Origin: Tipula vernalis | Taxonomy: Eukaryota; Arthropoda; Insecta; Diptera; Tipulidae | DNA length: 64,000 nt | Assembly: GCA_958295665.1 (NCBI GenBank) | Contig: OY282560.1 | Span: 195,295,011 to 195,359,010, forward strand | Direction of reading: 5' to 3' | Part shown: in pieces, positions 38,247 through 48,590 of the stretch | Layout of the letters: the number at the start of each line of letters is the position of its first letter | Position numbering within the stretch: the first letter of the stretch is position 1 | Translations under genes and position numbers: made by a program | The notes under the pieces: generated by a model | Databases searched by the model: none | Seen by the model: only the letters and a program-made list of their open reading frames with translations | Told to the model about the DNA's origin: nothing

Positions 38247-38323
38247 TCAATCCAGTTTCGAACTGATGAGCTTATGATTATGAAAAAATCAATCCTCTCA
38301 TCAGGCCGCGGCGACTGGACTGA
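38247..38323 (-). ncRNA. Type III hammerhead ribozyme-like motif, left arm of copy 1
   Basis: Minus strand, same sequence as the right arm: stem III strand ending CCAGTC, 8-nt GCCGCGGC, CTGATGAG, a 36-nt stem-loop II, CGAAAC, and the returning stem III strand ACTGGATTGA. All conserved core bases are present. Stem I, GCCGCGGC, is only 2-3 bp with a tiny loop, or it pairs between two molecules because it is palindromic. Confidence 0.65.
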
Positions 38324-38788
38324 CTATACCACAATTTACATTCTATATATACAGAATGTCCTGTGCTTTATATACTAGCGAATCGTACTAATATAGATAA
38401 ATTCAATTACAATTTTTTCTTCTTCATGACAATCACATAAGCTGTGAACGCTAATTTTCCTTTTTTTAATTTTTGTTGAATGTTAATTAATTCTTATAAT
38501 CAACCGTTAATTAATTCTTATAATTTACCGTTCGTAATACTAATATGTTTCTACGTGTTAATAAATAAAAACACATTTAAAAGTGTCGTAAGACCGGTAG
38601 CATATTTAGAAATTATAAGAATTAATTAACATTCAACAAAAATTAAAAAAAGTAAAATTAGCGTTCACAGCTTATGTGATTGTCATGAAGAAGAAAAAAT
38701 TGTAATTGAATTTATCTATATTAGTACGATTCGCTAGTATATAAAGCACACGACATTCTGTATATATAGAATGTAAATTGTGGTATAG

Positions 38789-38865
38789 TCAGTCCAGTCG
38801 CCGCGGCCTGATGAGAGGATTGATTTTTTCATAATCATAAGCTCATCAGTTCGAAACTGGATTGA
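38789..38865 (+). ncRNA. Type III hammerhead ribozyme-like motif, right arm of copy 1
   Basis: Stem III 38789-38798 pairs with 38856-38865 over 10 bp with one G-U. U16.1 and C17 are at 38798-38799 (GUC; predicted cleavage after 38799). Stem I is 38800-38807, CUGAUGA 38808-38814, G10.1 at 38815, C11.1 at 38852, GAAA at 38853-38856. Stem II is weak: GAG/TTC and GAT/ATC around an AG bulge. A competing 8-bp hairpin CTGATGAG/CTCATCAG exists and would hide the core. Activity is an inference. Confidence 0.65.
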
Positions 38866-38897
38866 ATTCTCTTACAATCTTCGGAACATATTAAATT

Positions 38898-39310
38898 TAT
38901 TTCAAAATGTTTTTCTATTGAATCCGTCACCACCTGGATATCATCAAACCGCTCAAATACCGACGGTTCATTACATAGGCCAAAGGGCATTTTGAAATAT
39001 TCATATTGTCTGGCGTAACAAACGTTGTTGTTTCACAAAGTCTTCGTTTATTGGTATGTGCGGTGAAATCCCCTTTGTAGAGCTATTAGTGAAATCACAG
39101 TCATCTATTAATGGTAAAGGAAATCTTTTCATTATTGTTATTTTCTTTACCAACACTATTCTACTGGCAAAGCCACTTGTACTTGGTCGTATTATTCCAC
39201 GGTCAAGTAATTCGTCAATCATATCATCTTTTATTATGATGAGAACTTTGAGTTCGATCTGTCAACCAGTTTGTTTACAGCAGTTGGTTAGGTCAGTCGA
39301 CCTCATTAGT
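38898..39310 (-). pseudogene. Gypsy reverse transcriptase, N-terminal part
   Basis: 39222 downward: MIDELLDRGIIRPSTSGFAS, RIVLVKK, MKRFPLPLIDD (the KDGxxR-RxxVDYRxLN stretch is deleted). Then, frame-shifted, YEYFKMPFGLCNEPSVFERF near 39000-38940 (family: MPFGLxNAPxxFQR). The sequence runs into the target duplication at 38908-38898, and the reading continues beyond the insert at 38035. YxDD is not found. Upstream it is cut off near 39360 by composite element B. Confidence 0.8.
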
Positions 39311-39369
39311 TAGTCAGTGCACTGCGACTTTTACGATGAACGAAATTACTGAACAAAGAGTTGACCTTA

Positions 39370-41460
39370 AATTACTTCGGTCTAAAAAGATCAAAGTATT
39401 GAAATTCTGTCAAAAATGATCAAAAATTTGGTTAGTCCAAATTCAATTTTCTCGACGTTTTGAAAGTCCCTCAGTCTAAAAAAGCAAAAACAAAAAAAAA
39501 ATGTCCATTCGTCTGCCTGGATGTCTGTTGGTCTATTACCCGTGGTATCTCGTGAACGGCGCTTTTTCGATTTAGATTTTTTTTTGGCAATCTGTTGCTA
39601 TGGTCAAAGCCGAGATTTGAAAAGCTTTTGGAACCTGTGCATCAAGAGGGTCGGGTACCTGCCGTACGAATTGACCTAAAATACCTGGTTATAAAAATAT
39701 TAACCAATTTTTTATATATGCTGGTTTGAATATTGAGTTAGGTATTGAGTTTGGGGTTGATTTGAAGGTAAAATTAGGGGTGTGCTTAGTGAGCAGTTGA
39801 GCAATTTATAAAATAAAGTGATTGTTGGTATGTATGTACAGCATATGTGTATGATATTTAAACAAATCCACACGACTTGACCGATTTGAATCAAACCTTA
39901 CACAAATATTGCTTAAGACTTAAGAAAGGTCACTCTTAATATCTCAAACCTCAAATTAAACCTTTTACATTTCAAATTAAACCTTTAGCAAATTAAATGT
40001 ATGGCCAATTAGGATGGAACTTATCTATTTCTTAACTGATTTTAGTGAAATTTGACTTCCGCGATAGAAATGGGATTCTAAAATGATTTTTGGATGAAAT
40101 TCTGGAATATGGCCAAGTATGATGGAACTTGCCTATTTCTCAATTGATTATGATGAAATTTGACATGTGTGTTGGAAATGGGATTCTAAAATGAGTTCTG
40201 GATGAAGTTATGGAATATGAGCAATTAGGGCGGAACTTGCTTAATTCTCAATTGATTATGATAAAATTCGACATGATTGTGCGTTTAAAATAGGATTCTA
40301 AAATGATTTATAAATGAAGCTCTGGAATAGGGGCATGTATAATGGAACTTGCATATTTGAACAAATTATGATGAAATTCTTCTTGTGCATTGATAATGTG
40401 ATACTAAAATGATTTTTGGATATAGTTCTGGAATATGGCTAAGTATGATGAAACTTCCCTATTTCTCAACCGATTATGATTAAATTTGACATGTACATTA
40501 GAAATGGGATTCTAAAATGATTTATGCATGCAGTTCTGGAATATGGCCAAGTATGATAGAACTTGCCTATTTCTCAACGAATTATGATGAAATTTGATAT
40601 GTACGATGGAAATGGAATTAGAAGTACTGGAATATGGCCAAGTATGATGGAGCTTGCCTATTTCTAAACTAATTATGATGAAATTCGGCTTATGCATTGT
40701 AAATCCAAGCTCCATCCTAATTTTATAGTCATATAATTTCTTAATGGTTCAATCTGAAATGTGAAAGGTTCAATATGGAATGTAAAAGGTCCAATTTGAA
40801 ATGTAAAAAGTTCAGTTTGAAGTGTAAAAGGATCAATTTGATGTGTAAAACCTGTGTGATGATATATTAGTACGTTGATTTTATAATGGTAAGATGATAT
40901 GGTGGTATGGTGGTATGAAGGTGTGGTGGATTGATGGTAAGATATACATCATGGTGAAATGGTGAGATGATTCCAGGTTACTATGGTACAGTGGTACAAT
41001 TGTATGATGGTTTAATGGTATATTATCATGATGGTATGATGGTAGATATAATGGAATAATGGTATGATGAAATGATTAATTACTTTAATTAATTTTATTA
41101 ATTTCAGGTCGAGTTTAGGGTTTAGTGGGAGGTTAAATTGAGTTAAGTTCATACACTTATCTTAGAGTAGAGCAGTGGGTTGAGATTTGGGTGGAGCTAA
41201 GTTGAGTTGACGTAAAATTAGGATTTAGCTAGCTTGCATTGAGGTGTGAGTTGTTTGGTTGGGGAATTAGTTTAAGGGTTGATTTGGAGTTAGGTTAATG
41301 ATTAATTTGAAAGTTGATTAGATGATTTAATTGATGGCTTGGTAATCCGTTAATTTTGTGATTGCGCAGTTTGGTGATTTGCATTTAGGATTGTGTTGCG
41401 ATTGAATTAATCAAGACCGAAGTTCTGATCCCCTTATGAGGTTTGAGCCCTTTATATTTT
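39370..41460 (+). mobile_element. Composite repeat element, copy B (left terminus kept, right end lost)
   Basis: The left terminus TTACTTCGGTCTAAAAAGA (39372 on) extends over 34 bases as the reverse complement of copy A's right end and contains a small GGTCTAAAAAGATC palindrome. Then come a GC-richer block (39500-39680: TCTGCCTGGATGTCTGTTGG, GTATCTCGTGAACGGCGC) absent from copy A, and the shared blocks: conserved segment 39785-39960, ~105-bp unit array with about six to seven units (40000-40700), ~20-bp array (40740-40855), ATGGTATGATGG array (40860-41065), GTTAAG-rich part (41080-41400), and CCTTATGAGGTTTGAGCCC (41431-41449). The right end is replaced by a mariner remnant. Non-coding. Confidence 0.75.
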
Positions 41461-41469
41461 TGTGTTGCA

Positions 41470-41920
41470 AAATTGTGTTGAAATTTCTTGTGCTCATGCG
41501 AAAAAAGTGACAGGAATTATGGGCAAAAAACTCGTGGATTGAACACGATGATAACAAGCCATCACACCGAGCTTCGATTGTGATCAAATATAAGGCCAAC
41601 AACTCAATAAATACCATCGATCAACCATCAAGTTCACCTAGCTTATTATCATGTGATTTTTTCCTGTTTCCCAGACTCAAATTGCTAATCTGTGGAACCC
41701 GTTATGACTCCATTGCAGCCATAAAACAAAATTCGACGCGCGAACTGAAGGCCTTCCAAGGAAAGGAAAACGTTAGCGTATGTGTATATCCTCGAATCGG
41801 AAATACTTTGAGGGCGACAAAATATATTTTTATGATTGAATTTAAAATTTGTGCTTTATTTAACAATCCCCGGTACTTTTTTGACAGAACGTACATATAT
41901 GAGGTTGTTTTCTGCGCAAA
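41470..41920 (+). mobile_element. mariner transposase C-terminal remnant
   Basis: The frame from about 41580 has SLLSCDFFLFPRLKLLICGT, YDSIAAIKQNSTRELKAF, the YSPDLAPCDFFLFPKLK and GxRF...L-KAI region of mariner transposases. Upstream, in another frame, HDDNKPSHRA is the HHDNAPSHxA catalytic box with the second Asp. The N-terminal two-thirds is absent. Point changes (e.g. LAP to LLS) and frame breaks make it inactive. Confidence 0.82.
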
Positions 41921-42120
41921 ATAATTGTTACCGTTACTACATCAGTCTTGTTTATACTAATAATTACATCTAATTTTATTTGATTGAAAAAACGAATCAT
42001 AAAATGTTTATTTCTTAGTAAAAGTAATTTTCAAAAATAAGGGATATAACGCCTCGGGCGTTTTATTCGAATTAACCACCCAGTTGGCGTACTTAATAAA
42101 TAAACGTTAATGCTTCAGTC
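41921..42120. other. Upstream sequence of the DDE-like pseudogene
   Basis: ATAACGCCTCGGGCGTTTTATTCG (about 42047-42070) forms a CGCCTCGGGCG hairpin. Probably terminal or subterminal sequence of the following element. Confidence 0.35.
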
Positions 42121-43610
42121 ATGGATTCGCAAGAAACACCAATTTTAACGCAGCCTCAACACAGCAGAAAAAGAACTATTAAAAAATTATCTTGGAAGCG
42201 GGAACGTGCAAAAGTCCGAAGGTAGTTTATTAATATTTTTAAAGTTTAATAGTGGTGATTATAGAAAATAATCATAATTTTAAATGTTTAGAGATTCGGT
42301 TACTTAAATTCCGAAAATGGTACAATGCAGCCATAAGGGAAAAATGTTTGATTGCTAATTCCTTCTACGAGTATGCAAATAAAAGCAAAATTTCACAGGA
42401 CGCTTTTATTTTAAAATTCTGTACAATTGAACCACCGAAAAGAACAAATCGTACCAAAAGTGGTCCAACGAAATTGATAACAATTAAACATTTTAGGCGA
42501 TCACGAAAAAAACATTTATTGTCAGTGTGTCAAAAAGTATTTTAGAACGTTTTAAACATTGATAGATCTCGAGTGGACAGAATGTGTAGAAATCATTATA
42601 TCAGCGGTGCTATCCCAATTGAAAAAAGAGGTGGTGACAAAATTAAAGAAAAATTTGAACGAAAGCAGAGATCAATCGAGGTTTTCATCAAATCGTTTAG
42701 AGCAATCGAGCTGCACTATTATCAATTGCTACAATGTGGAAGCAGTATCAAATCCTTCGTCCTGAATCGCAGGTAAAGGAAACTTACTTCCGAATGATTT
42801 TTTGCACAAAATTCAACCTGGGATTCAAGACCTGAAGCACAGATATGTGCTCCACCCGCTTGTGTTTCAAGGAACAAATAAAATTGGAGATGAAAATACC
42901 TAAAAAAAATCAGCTAATGGTACAAAGTCGAGTACATAAATTGCGTGCAAAATCATTCTTTGGGTTTCTAAATGAAACGAGGGATGATTTGCTCACAGTT
43001 TCATTTGACTATCAAAAGAACATGGTACTATCCAAAATACCCGATCAGGCTACTTATTATAGCAGACAACTCTATTTATACTTATTTGGGATGGTCATTG
43101 GCACTGGACACTCCAAATTAACGAAAGATAACGTATTTCTATACCAGAAAAGGAACCAATGAAATAGTTTCGGCGGTTTTTCATAGATTGTGCAATATAA
43201 ACTTAGAGGGAATCATTACGGTTCGTTTGATATGTGATGGATGTGGTGGGCTGAATAAAAATTATATCATGGTAGGAATGGTTTCCTATTGGCTTGCTAT
43301 AAAAGCTCCATTTAACGTAACATGTGTGGAATTAAAATTTCCAGTAGAAGGACATTCTTATATACCACCTGATAGAGTCCAGTCTATGACTTTAGAAAAA
43401 CCGTTGGAGATTATTTGAATCCTCCAGCCAACTGGCACTTCAAATTTAAGGAATCAAAGCGTATGATTGTAACAAAAAACCAAAATAGGCAGATTTCTGT
43501 ACGTGGCGAAGTATTCTATAAAACGGACTTGGAAAAACCTATGAGCGTCATGAAAAAGAATAGGTTGATTCAAGCGTGTTAGTAAAATCTGAGCGGAGAA
43601 ATAACCCGTC
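42121..43610 (+). pseudogene. Insect DDE-like transposase-family pseudogene
   Basis: A widespread insect protein family that I recognise from its motifs but cannot name. Exon 1 is 42121-42222 (ATGGATTCGCAAGAAACACC; Lys/Arg-rich) with donor AAG|GTAGTT and acceptor TTTAG at about 42289. Then frame-shifted pieces: CLIANSFYEYANKSKISQDA and HLLSVCQKVF (42330-42544); RSRVDRMCRNHYISGAIPIE, KRGGDKIKEKFERKQRS (42559-42720); MIFCTKFNLGF (about 42798); VHKLRAKSFFGFLNETRDDL, VSFDYQKNMVLSKIPDQA (42845-43162). 43188-43418 has LICDGCGGLNKNYIMVGM and GHSYIPPDRV, where relatives have DGCGGQNKN. A final piece NPPANWHFKFKESKRMIVTK extends to about 43490. The SFDYQKN and CDGCGG acidic residues may be DDE catalytic Asp. 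Three or more frameshifts: dead. Confidence 0.72.
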
Positions 43611-43786
43611 GTGCTTATTTTATAAAAACTTTTTCGAAGTACCTCGAAGCCAATTGTGATATAACCAATGATCCAATTTGTGAATTCCAGGCTGAAAACG
43701 ACAGCTTACGAATTAAAATAAGTTCAGATTTTGTTATAAGTTGAACTTATTTTATTTGTATTTTATTATTATTAACCACAGCCTGA

Positions 43787-44320
43787 ATTTATGACCGCAT
43801 GGGAACATGATGATGGAACGAAATCTCGCCCCCCTCACAACCGCCGATGGAACAAATGGTGGAGGGAATAATAATACTTGTTTACAGCTTTTCAGAAAAA
43901 AGAGTTTGCAGCACCAGTAAATTTGTGTTGTCATTGTGTCTTCTCTTACAGGTTGGAGCAGTAGAAGAACTTTAAAATTGTATTGTCTTGTGCAAAATTA
44001 CTAAAAAACATATTACTAACAAATTTACTAACTATCAACTACTTAGGTGTCTGGAACCGGGTTGAGTCTTTGTTGCTAACATTCCTTTCCCATCGATCTT
44101 GTTATATGTAAAAAGGTGTACGACGGCGGCCTGGCCAGGGGCGGATATCATACTATTAGACTTATGTGGTTATCGATGTGAAGCCTTTCTTTACGGGGTT
44201 TGGCTTCATGAAGAATGGTGTCGTGCCATGGGTATAGTGGTGTGGTATTCGCATTTATAATACGGGAGACTTGCTTAATGCTTGATCGTACATCGAAATC
44301 AATCAATCAATCAATCAAAA
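43787..44320 (+). mobile_element. Non-LTR tail (RTE-like 3' end) with 15-bp target duplication
   Basis: Flanked by TTAACCACAGCCTGA (43772-43786 and 44321-44335). Ends in (AATC)n: AATCAATCAATCAATCAAAA. The region 44020-44320 resembles 63420-63592 behind the RTE-like LINE: GTGTCTGGAACCGGGT, ATGTAAAAAGG, GTGTACG, TTGATCGTACA. It is either a 5'-truncated LINE or a SINE that shares its tail. No coding. Confidence 0.75.
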
Positions 44321-44340
44321 TTAACCACAGCCTGAGTTTG

Positions 44341-45789
44341 TGTGATATATTTTTATGTTTAATGTGTATATACATAGCTATAGCTATGTAATGAAAATGT
44401 AATTCTTAAACTTATTTCTTTGTGTCCTATATTAAATATTTCAATTTATTGTTTCATTTCAAGGTGAGTTTATTCCCCTCGAGTTAGTTGCAAATCTTAC
44501 TTATTCCAGTTTTTGGATGCCAAACATGCTTATTTCAAACTAAGCAATTTTATCGTAGTTTTTTGTTTAAATATATTATAATTGTATTGTTTCTATATAA
44601 ATAAAAATAAAGGGTTAATTTGCGACATTTTTCAATTGAGAAGTTTTTTTTGATTTGCGCAAAATTCATCAAAGTGGAAAAGACTTTGCTTTGGTTCGCT
44701 TCTAAGCTACATAACTCAAAATTTACAAACAACATAGTAATCATCTCTTTCATTGCCTCTATTCAAATTTGAATTTGAATATCGTTCTGTTGTTATTTTG
44801 AATTTGCGAAGCATGCTAGATTGTTTCGATTTTCTGTTTTCTTCACGCTCATTGTATTGATTTAAGTTTTTCTGTTTGGCTCTTTTTGATTTATTTTAAT
44901 TTTGCTTGTTTTCATTGGTTATAAATGTGGACAAATCGTGACGTTGTAACAAAATAAAAAACAATAACCAAGGAAATTATATCGATGTTGGCAGCACCAA
45001 GTTTCAACTGATGACAAAAAGGAGGTGGACGAACAGTAGTATCTAGTATGTCGTCTGCGGTAAACCATACAACAAATTATTATTATATCTATATACAATC
45101 CCATGGAGGGATCCTATTATTTTTATATTAAATTAAATCAATATGTAATCCAATCAAGATATGTAAAATAAAATAAATAATAATAAACTAAATTAAACAG
45201 GAATAGTGAAATCATAAACAAATAAACATTTAATGTAGGTTGTGTATATAAATTTTGGCCCTTAAGGAAAATGAAAAAACCCACGCTACAACGTCATTAA
45301 ATTGAATTTTTTTTAAATACATATTGTATTGTTGTAGAATGTTTTTTAATTTAAATTCCCTTATATTCTTTTGATTATAGCTGGAAAATCAGGAAATTTA
45401 AGAACCTGTGTTTTAAATGAGTAAGACATTGAGTTGTTTTATAGCGATGTTAGAAAAAATCATTTAACTCGGTTAAACTTTTAATTCATGTTTTTTCGTT
45501 AATCCAAATCGCGTTTTTTCATACAAACTCTATGAAAATAAATGAGTTTTTGGCGTTTCTGTATCCCTTATTTTAAGTTCATTTTTCACATGCCCGGCTC
45601 TATTTACATCAAGATGGTTCTGATTATACAAAGCCATAGCTTAAAAAACGAAGCTTTTATAATGGAATTAGAAACGAGAAAAAAACCAAACTTTTCATTG
45701 TGAAACACATAAAACTTATGGGAAATCACTTTTTTTCGTAAGACGAATCTTTAAGTGAAAACGCCACAAATTCTTAATTATGATCTCTG
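44341..45789. other. Gene-free AT-rich sequence
   Basis: 1.4 kb without a recognised gene, RNA or repeat. 45580-45780 contains ATGCCCGGCTCTATTTACA and similar GC-richer pieces of unknown origin. Confidence 0.5.
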
Positions 45790-45793
45790 AGAT

Positions 45794-45825
<32 letters not shown>

Positions 45826-45836
45826 AATCATCATTT
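45790..45836. repeat. (ATC)n microsatellite, possible 5' edge of the Helitron
   Basis: About eleven ATC units from 45794 and an interrupted ATAATCATCAT. The Helitron 5' region begins here or just after; a 5'-TC terminus cannot be told apart within the repeat. Confidence 0.75.
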
Positions 45837-46237
45837 GATTAATAGACAAACATGAATTTAGTCCTCCCTTTTACGCCGCAACTATCCAACCGATTTTCAT
45901 AAAAATTACACCATTCGAAAGGAATTCTTCTGTAGGTGTGCACAATCCGTGTCTTAAATAAATCGGATATCAGATGGCTGAGTTATAACACATTACAACA
46001 ACAACATTTGTATATTTTCAATACGAATCAAATCAAATAGGAATCATATTAAATCCGTTTTGATTTTTATATTGTCAGCTCTTTCATTGTTTTGATGATT
46101 TTATATTGTCAGTTAAACAACGTAATTCAATTACAACAACAATATGTGTATTTTTTAATTTTTTTTTTTGTTCGACATAAATAGAAAGAGAGAAGCTGTG
46201 TTTTTCAGTTGCTAATTGGGCTTTCATTTTCCATAAA

Positions 46238-48590
46238 ATGCCTCGCCGTGCTACTATTACTGGTAAAGTGGAGCGGCGTCTTGACAGAAGTAATAAGAGA
46301 TTACAAAGAAGTGCATTAAACGACAATGGTACAAATAATAATCCTATAGATAATTTAGATGGGTATTTTAAATGTGCTTTAAATTCAATCCCAGTTGTGG
46401 TTCAATGAGTTTGCGTTGTGTATTCTGTAGTGCCAAACATTTTCAGGGAGAAGTCACTTTACGAAACACACAGTCGTTTACCTTATGTTGCCATAAAGGG
46501 AAAATTGATTTACCTCCGCTTGGTCAGAATACATTATTTAAAAATCTATGCGATGGACTTTTTTCTAATGATAATTCGATCAAACGTCGTTCTAAAAATT
46601 ACATTGAAAATATTCACTCCTATAATTCCGCATTTGCAATGGTTAGTTCTGAAGCTAAATTTTCTAATATTCTTTTGAACGGTATATACCATTTTAAGAT
46701 TCATAATATTTTTTATCATCGAGCTGGGGCTTTAACATCTGAATATGGTCGTCAACCGTGCTATGCACAATTATACTTTTATGATGTTGATACTGCTAAT
46801 CAGTATAGAATGCGTGAGAGAGCAAATGTTGACTGTAATGTTGATTTAATACGTGCATTGGCTGTAGAATTAGATCGGGTGAATGATTTTGTTCGATCCT
46901 TTAGATCAATGGAAGAATATTGTAAACAACCTGAAAACATTGCTTCTGATGTTTGTATGGTGATAAAAGTTAATCGAAATGCAGATATACGTCGTTTCGA
47001 TGATGTTGTTCAGACCGATGTCGCAACAATTTTTAAAAATGACGATGGTGAACCTCCTTTTGAGAAAAATATGGTTGTTTTTTCAAAATTGTCAAACGCA
47101 GTTCGTAGTATTTCTGTTTTAGATTCTTCGTTAGATCCTTTAGCTTATCCGTTATTGTTACCAAACGGTGATACTGGTTGGCATGTCAATATAGCACATA
47201 ACATAGCTACTACTTCTTCTTCTACAGTACCTCGAAACAAAGTTACAATGCTTCAATATGCCTCTTATAGACTTGCAATTCGTGATGGGTTTAGCCTTTT
47301 ACATCATTCGCAAAAATTATTTCTTCAATGGGTGGTTGATATGTATGTGCGGGTTGAAGGCACAAGGTTGCATTACGTGCAGAAGTGTATAATAATTTAA
47401 CTGATTTTGTAAATAATTGCCCAAACGGTGCTGATGGAGTTCATACTGTGGGCCGTAAAATCATTTTACCATCATCTTTTATTGGTTCTCCACGCAATAT
47501 GCACCAAAATTATTTGGATGCAATGTCAATCGTGCAACATTTCGGAAAAATTTCATTATTTATAACTATGACATGCAATCCACAATGGCCAGAAATTATT
47601 GAAGCTCTTGATGGTTGTTGTGCAAATTTTCGTCCTGATATTGTCGTTCGTGTATTTAAAAGTAAACTTAAGGAACTGATCGATTTAATTTCCAAAAGAG
47701 AAATTTTCGGTAAAGTAAATGCCTTAATTTAGACTATTGAGTTCCAAAAACGTGGTCTACCGCATGCGTATATTTTGATCACTTTGGATAGAGATGATAG
47801 AATAGATGGGGTTGTTGATATTGATAAGATTGTGTGTACTGAAATACCTGATATTCAAGTACATCCACAACTATATGCAATTGTTAGGCGTTATATGATT
47901 CATGGACCATGCGGTCTACTTAATCCAAACTCTGTCTGCAAGAAAAAAGGAAAATGCAGCAAACATTTTCCAAAAGATTTCTGTGATTATACGAGTGATA
48001 GCGTGAATGGGTATCCTGTTTATAGACGACGTGATATTGGTGTGAATGTTGATGTTCGTGGGCATTCTGTTGATAATCGATTCGTCGTTCCATACAATCC
48101 ATATCTTTTAGCCAAATTTAATTGTCATTTAAACGTAGAAGTGTGTACGACCGTTAAAAGTGCAGTGAAATACATTTACAAGTTTACTGATTGTGCGTCG
48201 TTAGAATTTGGGGAATTAAATGGTGAATTAAATGACGAAATTCAGGTAGATGAGATACAAAATTTCTTAAATGGGCAGTTTGTTGGTTCCACTGAGGCTT
48301 CATGGCGTATAATTCAGTACCCTATGCACTTTCAATCGCATACGATTATTCGCCTTGATTTTCACTTTCCCAATCGTCAAAATGTTGTTTTTCGGAAAGG
48401 TTCTGAGAATGAAGCTGTTGCAAATCCATCAACGACAAAATTATTGGCATTTTTTTAACTTGAATAATAATGACCCTTCATCTAATAGAATTTTGTATAG
48501 TGAAATACCATTGCATTATATTTATGCAAAAAAAAAACGGGCCTGTAATCTACCTCAATTGTGGTGTGGAAGAAGTACATAGATATTTTA
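46238..48590 (+). pseudogene. Helitron replication initiator (Rep), HUH and Tyr residues mutated
   Basis: Starts MPRRATITGKVERRLDRSNK (46238; Kozak-like AAAATGCC). A frameshift near 46390 leads to SMSLRCVFCSAKHFQGE (zinc-finger-like CxxC), FYHRAGALTSEYGRQPCYAQ, LRYASYRLAIRD-like MLQYASYRLAIRDGF and LFLQWVVDMYVRVEGTRL, then another frameshift at about 47375. 47385-47732: GRKIILPSSFIGSPRNMHQN, DAMSIVQHFGKISLFITMTC. After a TAG at 47730, EFQKRGLPHAYILITLD: the HUH motif (HAH) reads HAY. CGLLNPNSVC and GKCSKHFPK zinc ligands follow. The relaxase motif AVKYIYKFTDC has the first Tyr but Phe in place of the second. The frame ends at a TAA near 48458, with a short continuation NILYSEIPLHYIY. Catalytically dead by at least four lesions. 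Confidence 0.88.

Larger units (their letters stand above)
38036..38897. mobile_element. Inverted-repeat retroelement with hammerhead-like arms, copy 1
   Basis: An 862-bp insert in the Gypsy RT, flanked by TATTTCAAAAT (38025-38035, 38898-38908). Blocks: X (38036-38175), Y (38220-38459), partial X (38460-38520), inverted X (38520-38658), inverted Y (38659-38892). The two Y arms, about 230 bp each, are nearly identical and could fold into a long hairpin. On the minus strand the element ends in an A-rich run directly at the duplication, as expected of target-primed reverse transcription. Each Y arm holds a hammerhead-like core and an ACATTCT...AGAATGT hairpin. No coding capacity. Confidence 0.85.

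Noticed and set aside
38247..38323. Hammerhead reading on the opposite strand (CTGATGAGCTTATGATTATGAAAA)
   Set aside because: It has CTGATGAG and GAAA, but no C11.1, no GUC at the right place and no closing stem; only the minus strand of this arm fits the core.
38036..38897. Palindrome as an assembly artefact
   Set aside because: The same arrangement occurs independently at 55868-56512 with different target duplications and substitutions, so it is a real element structure.
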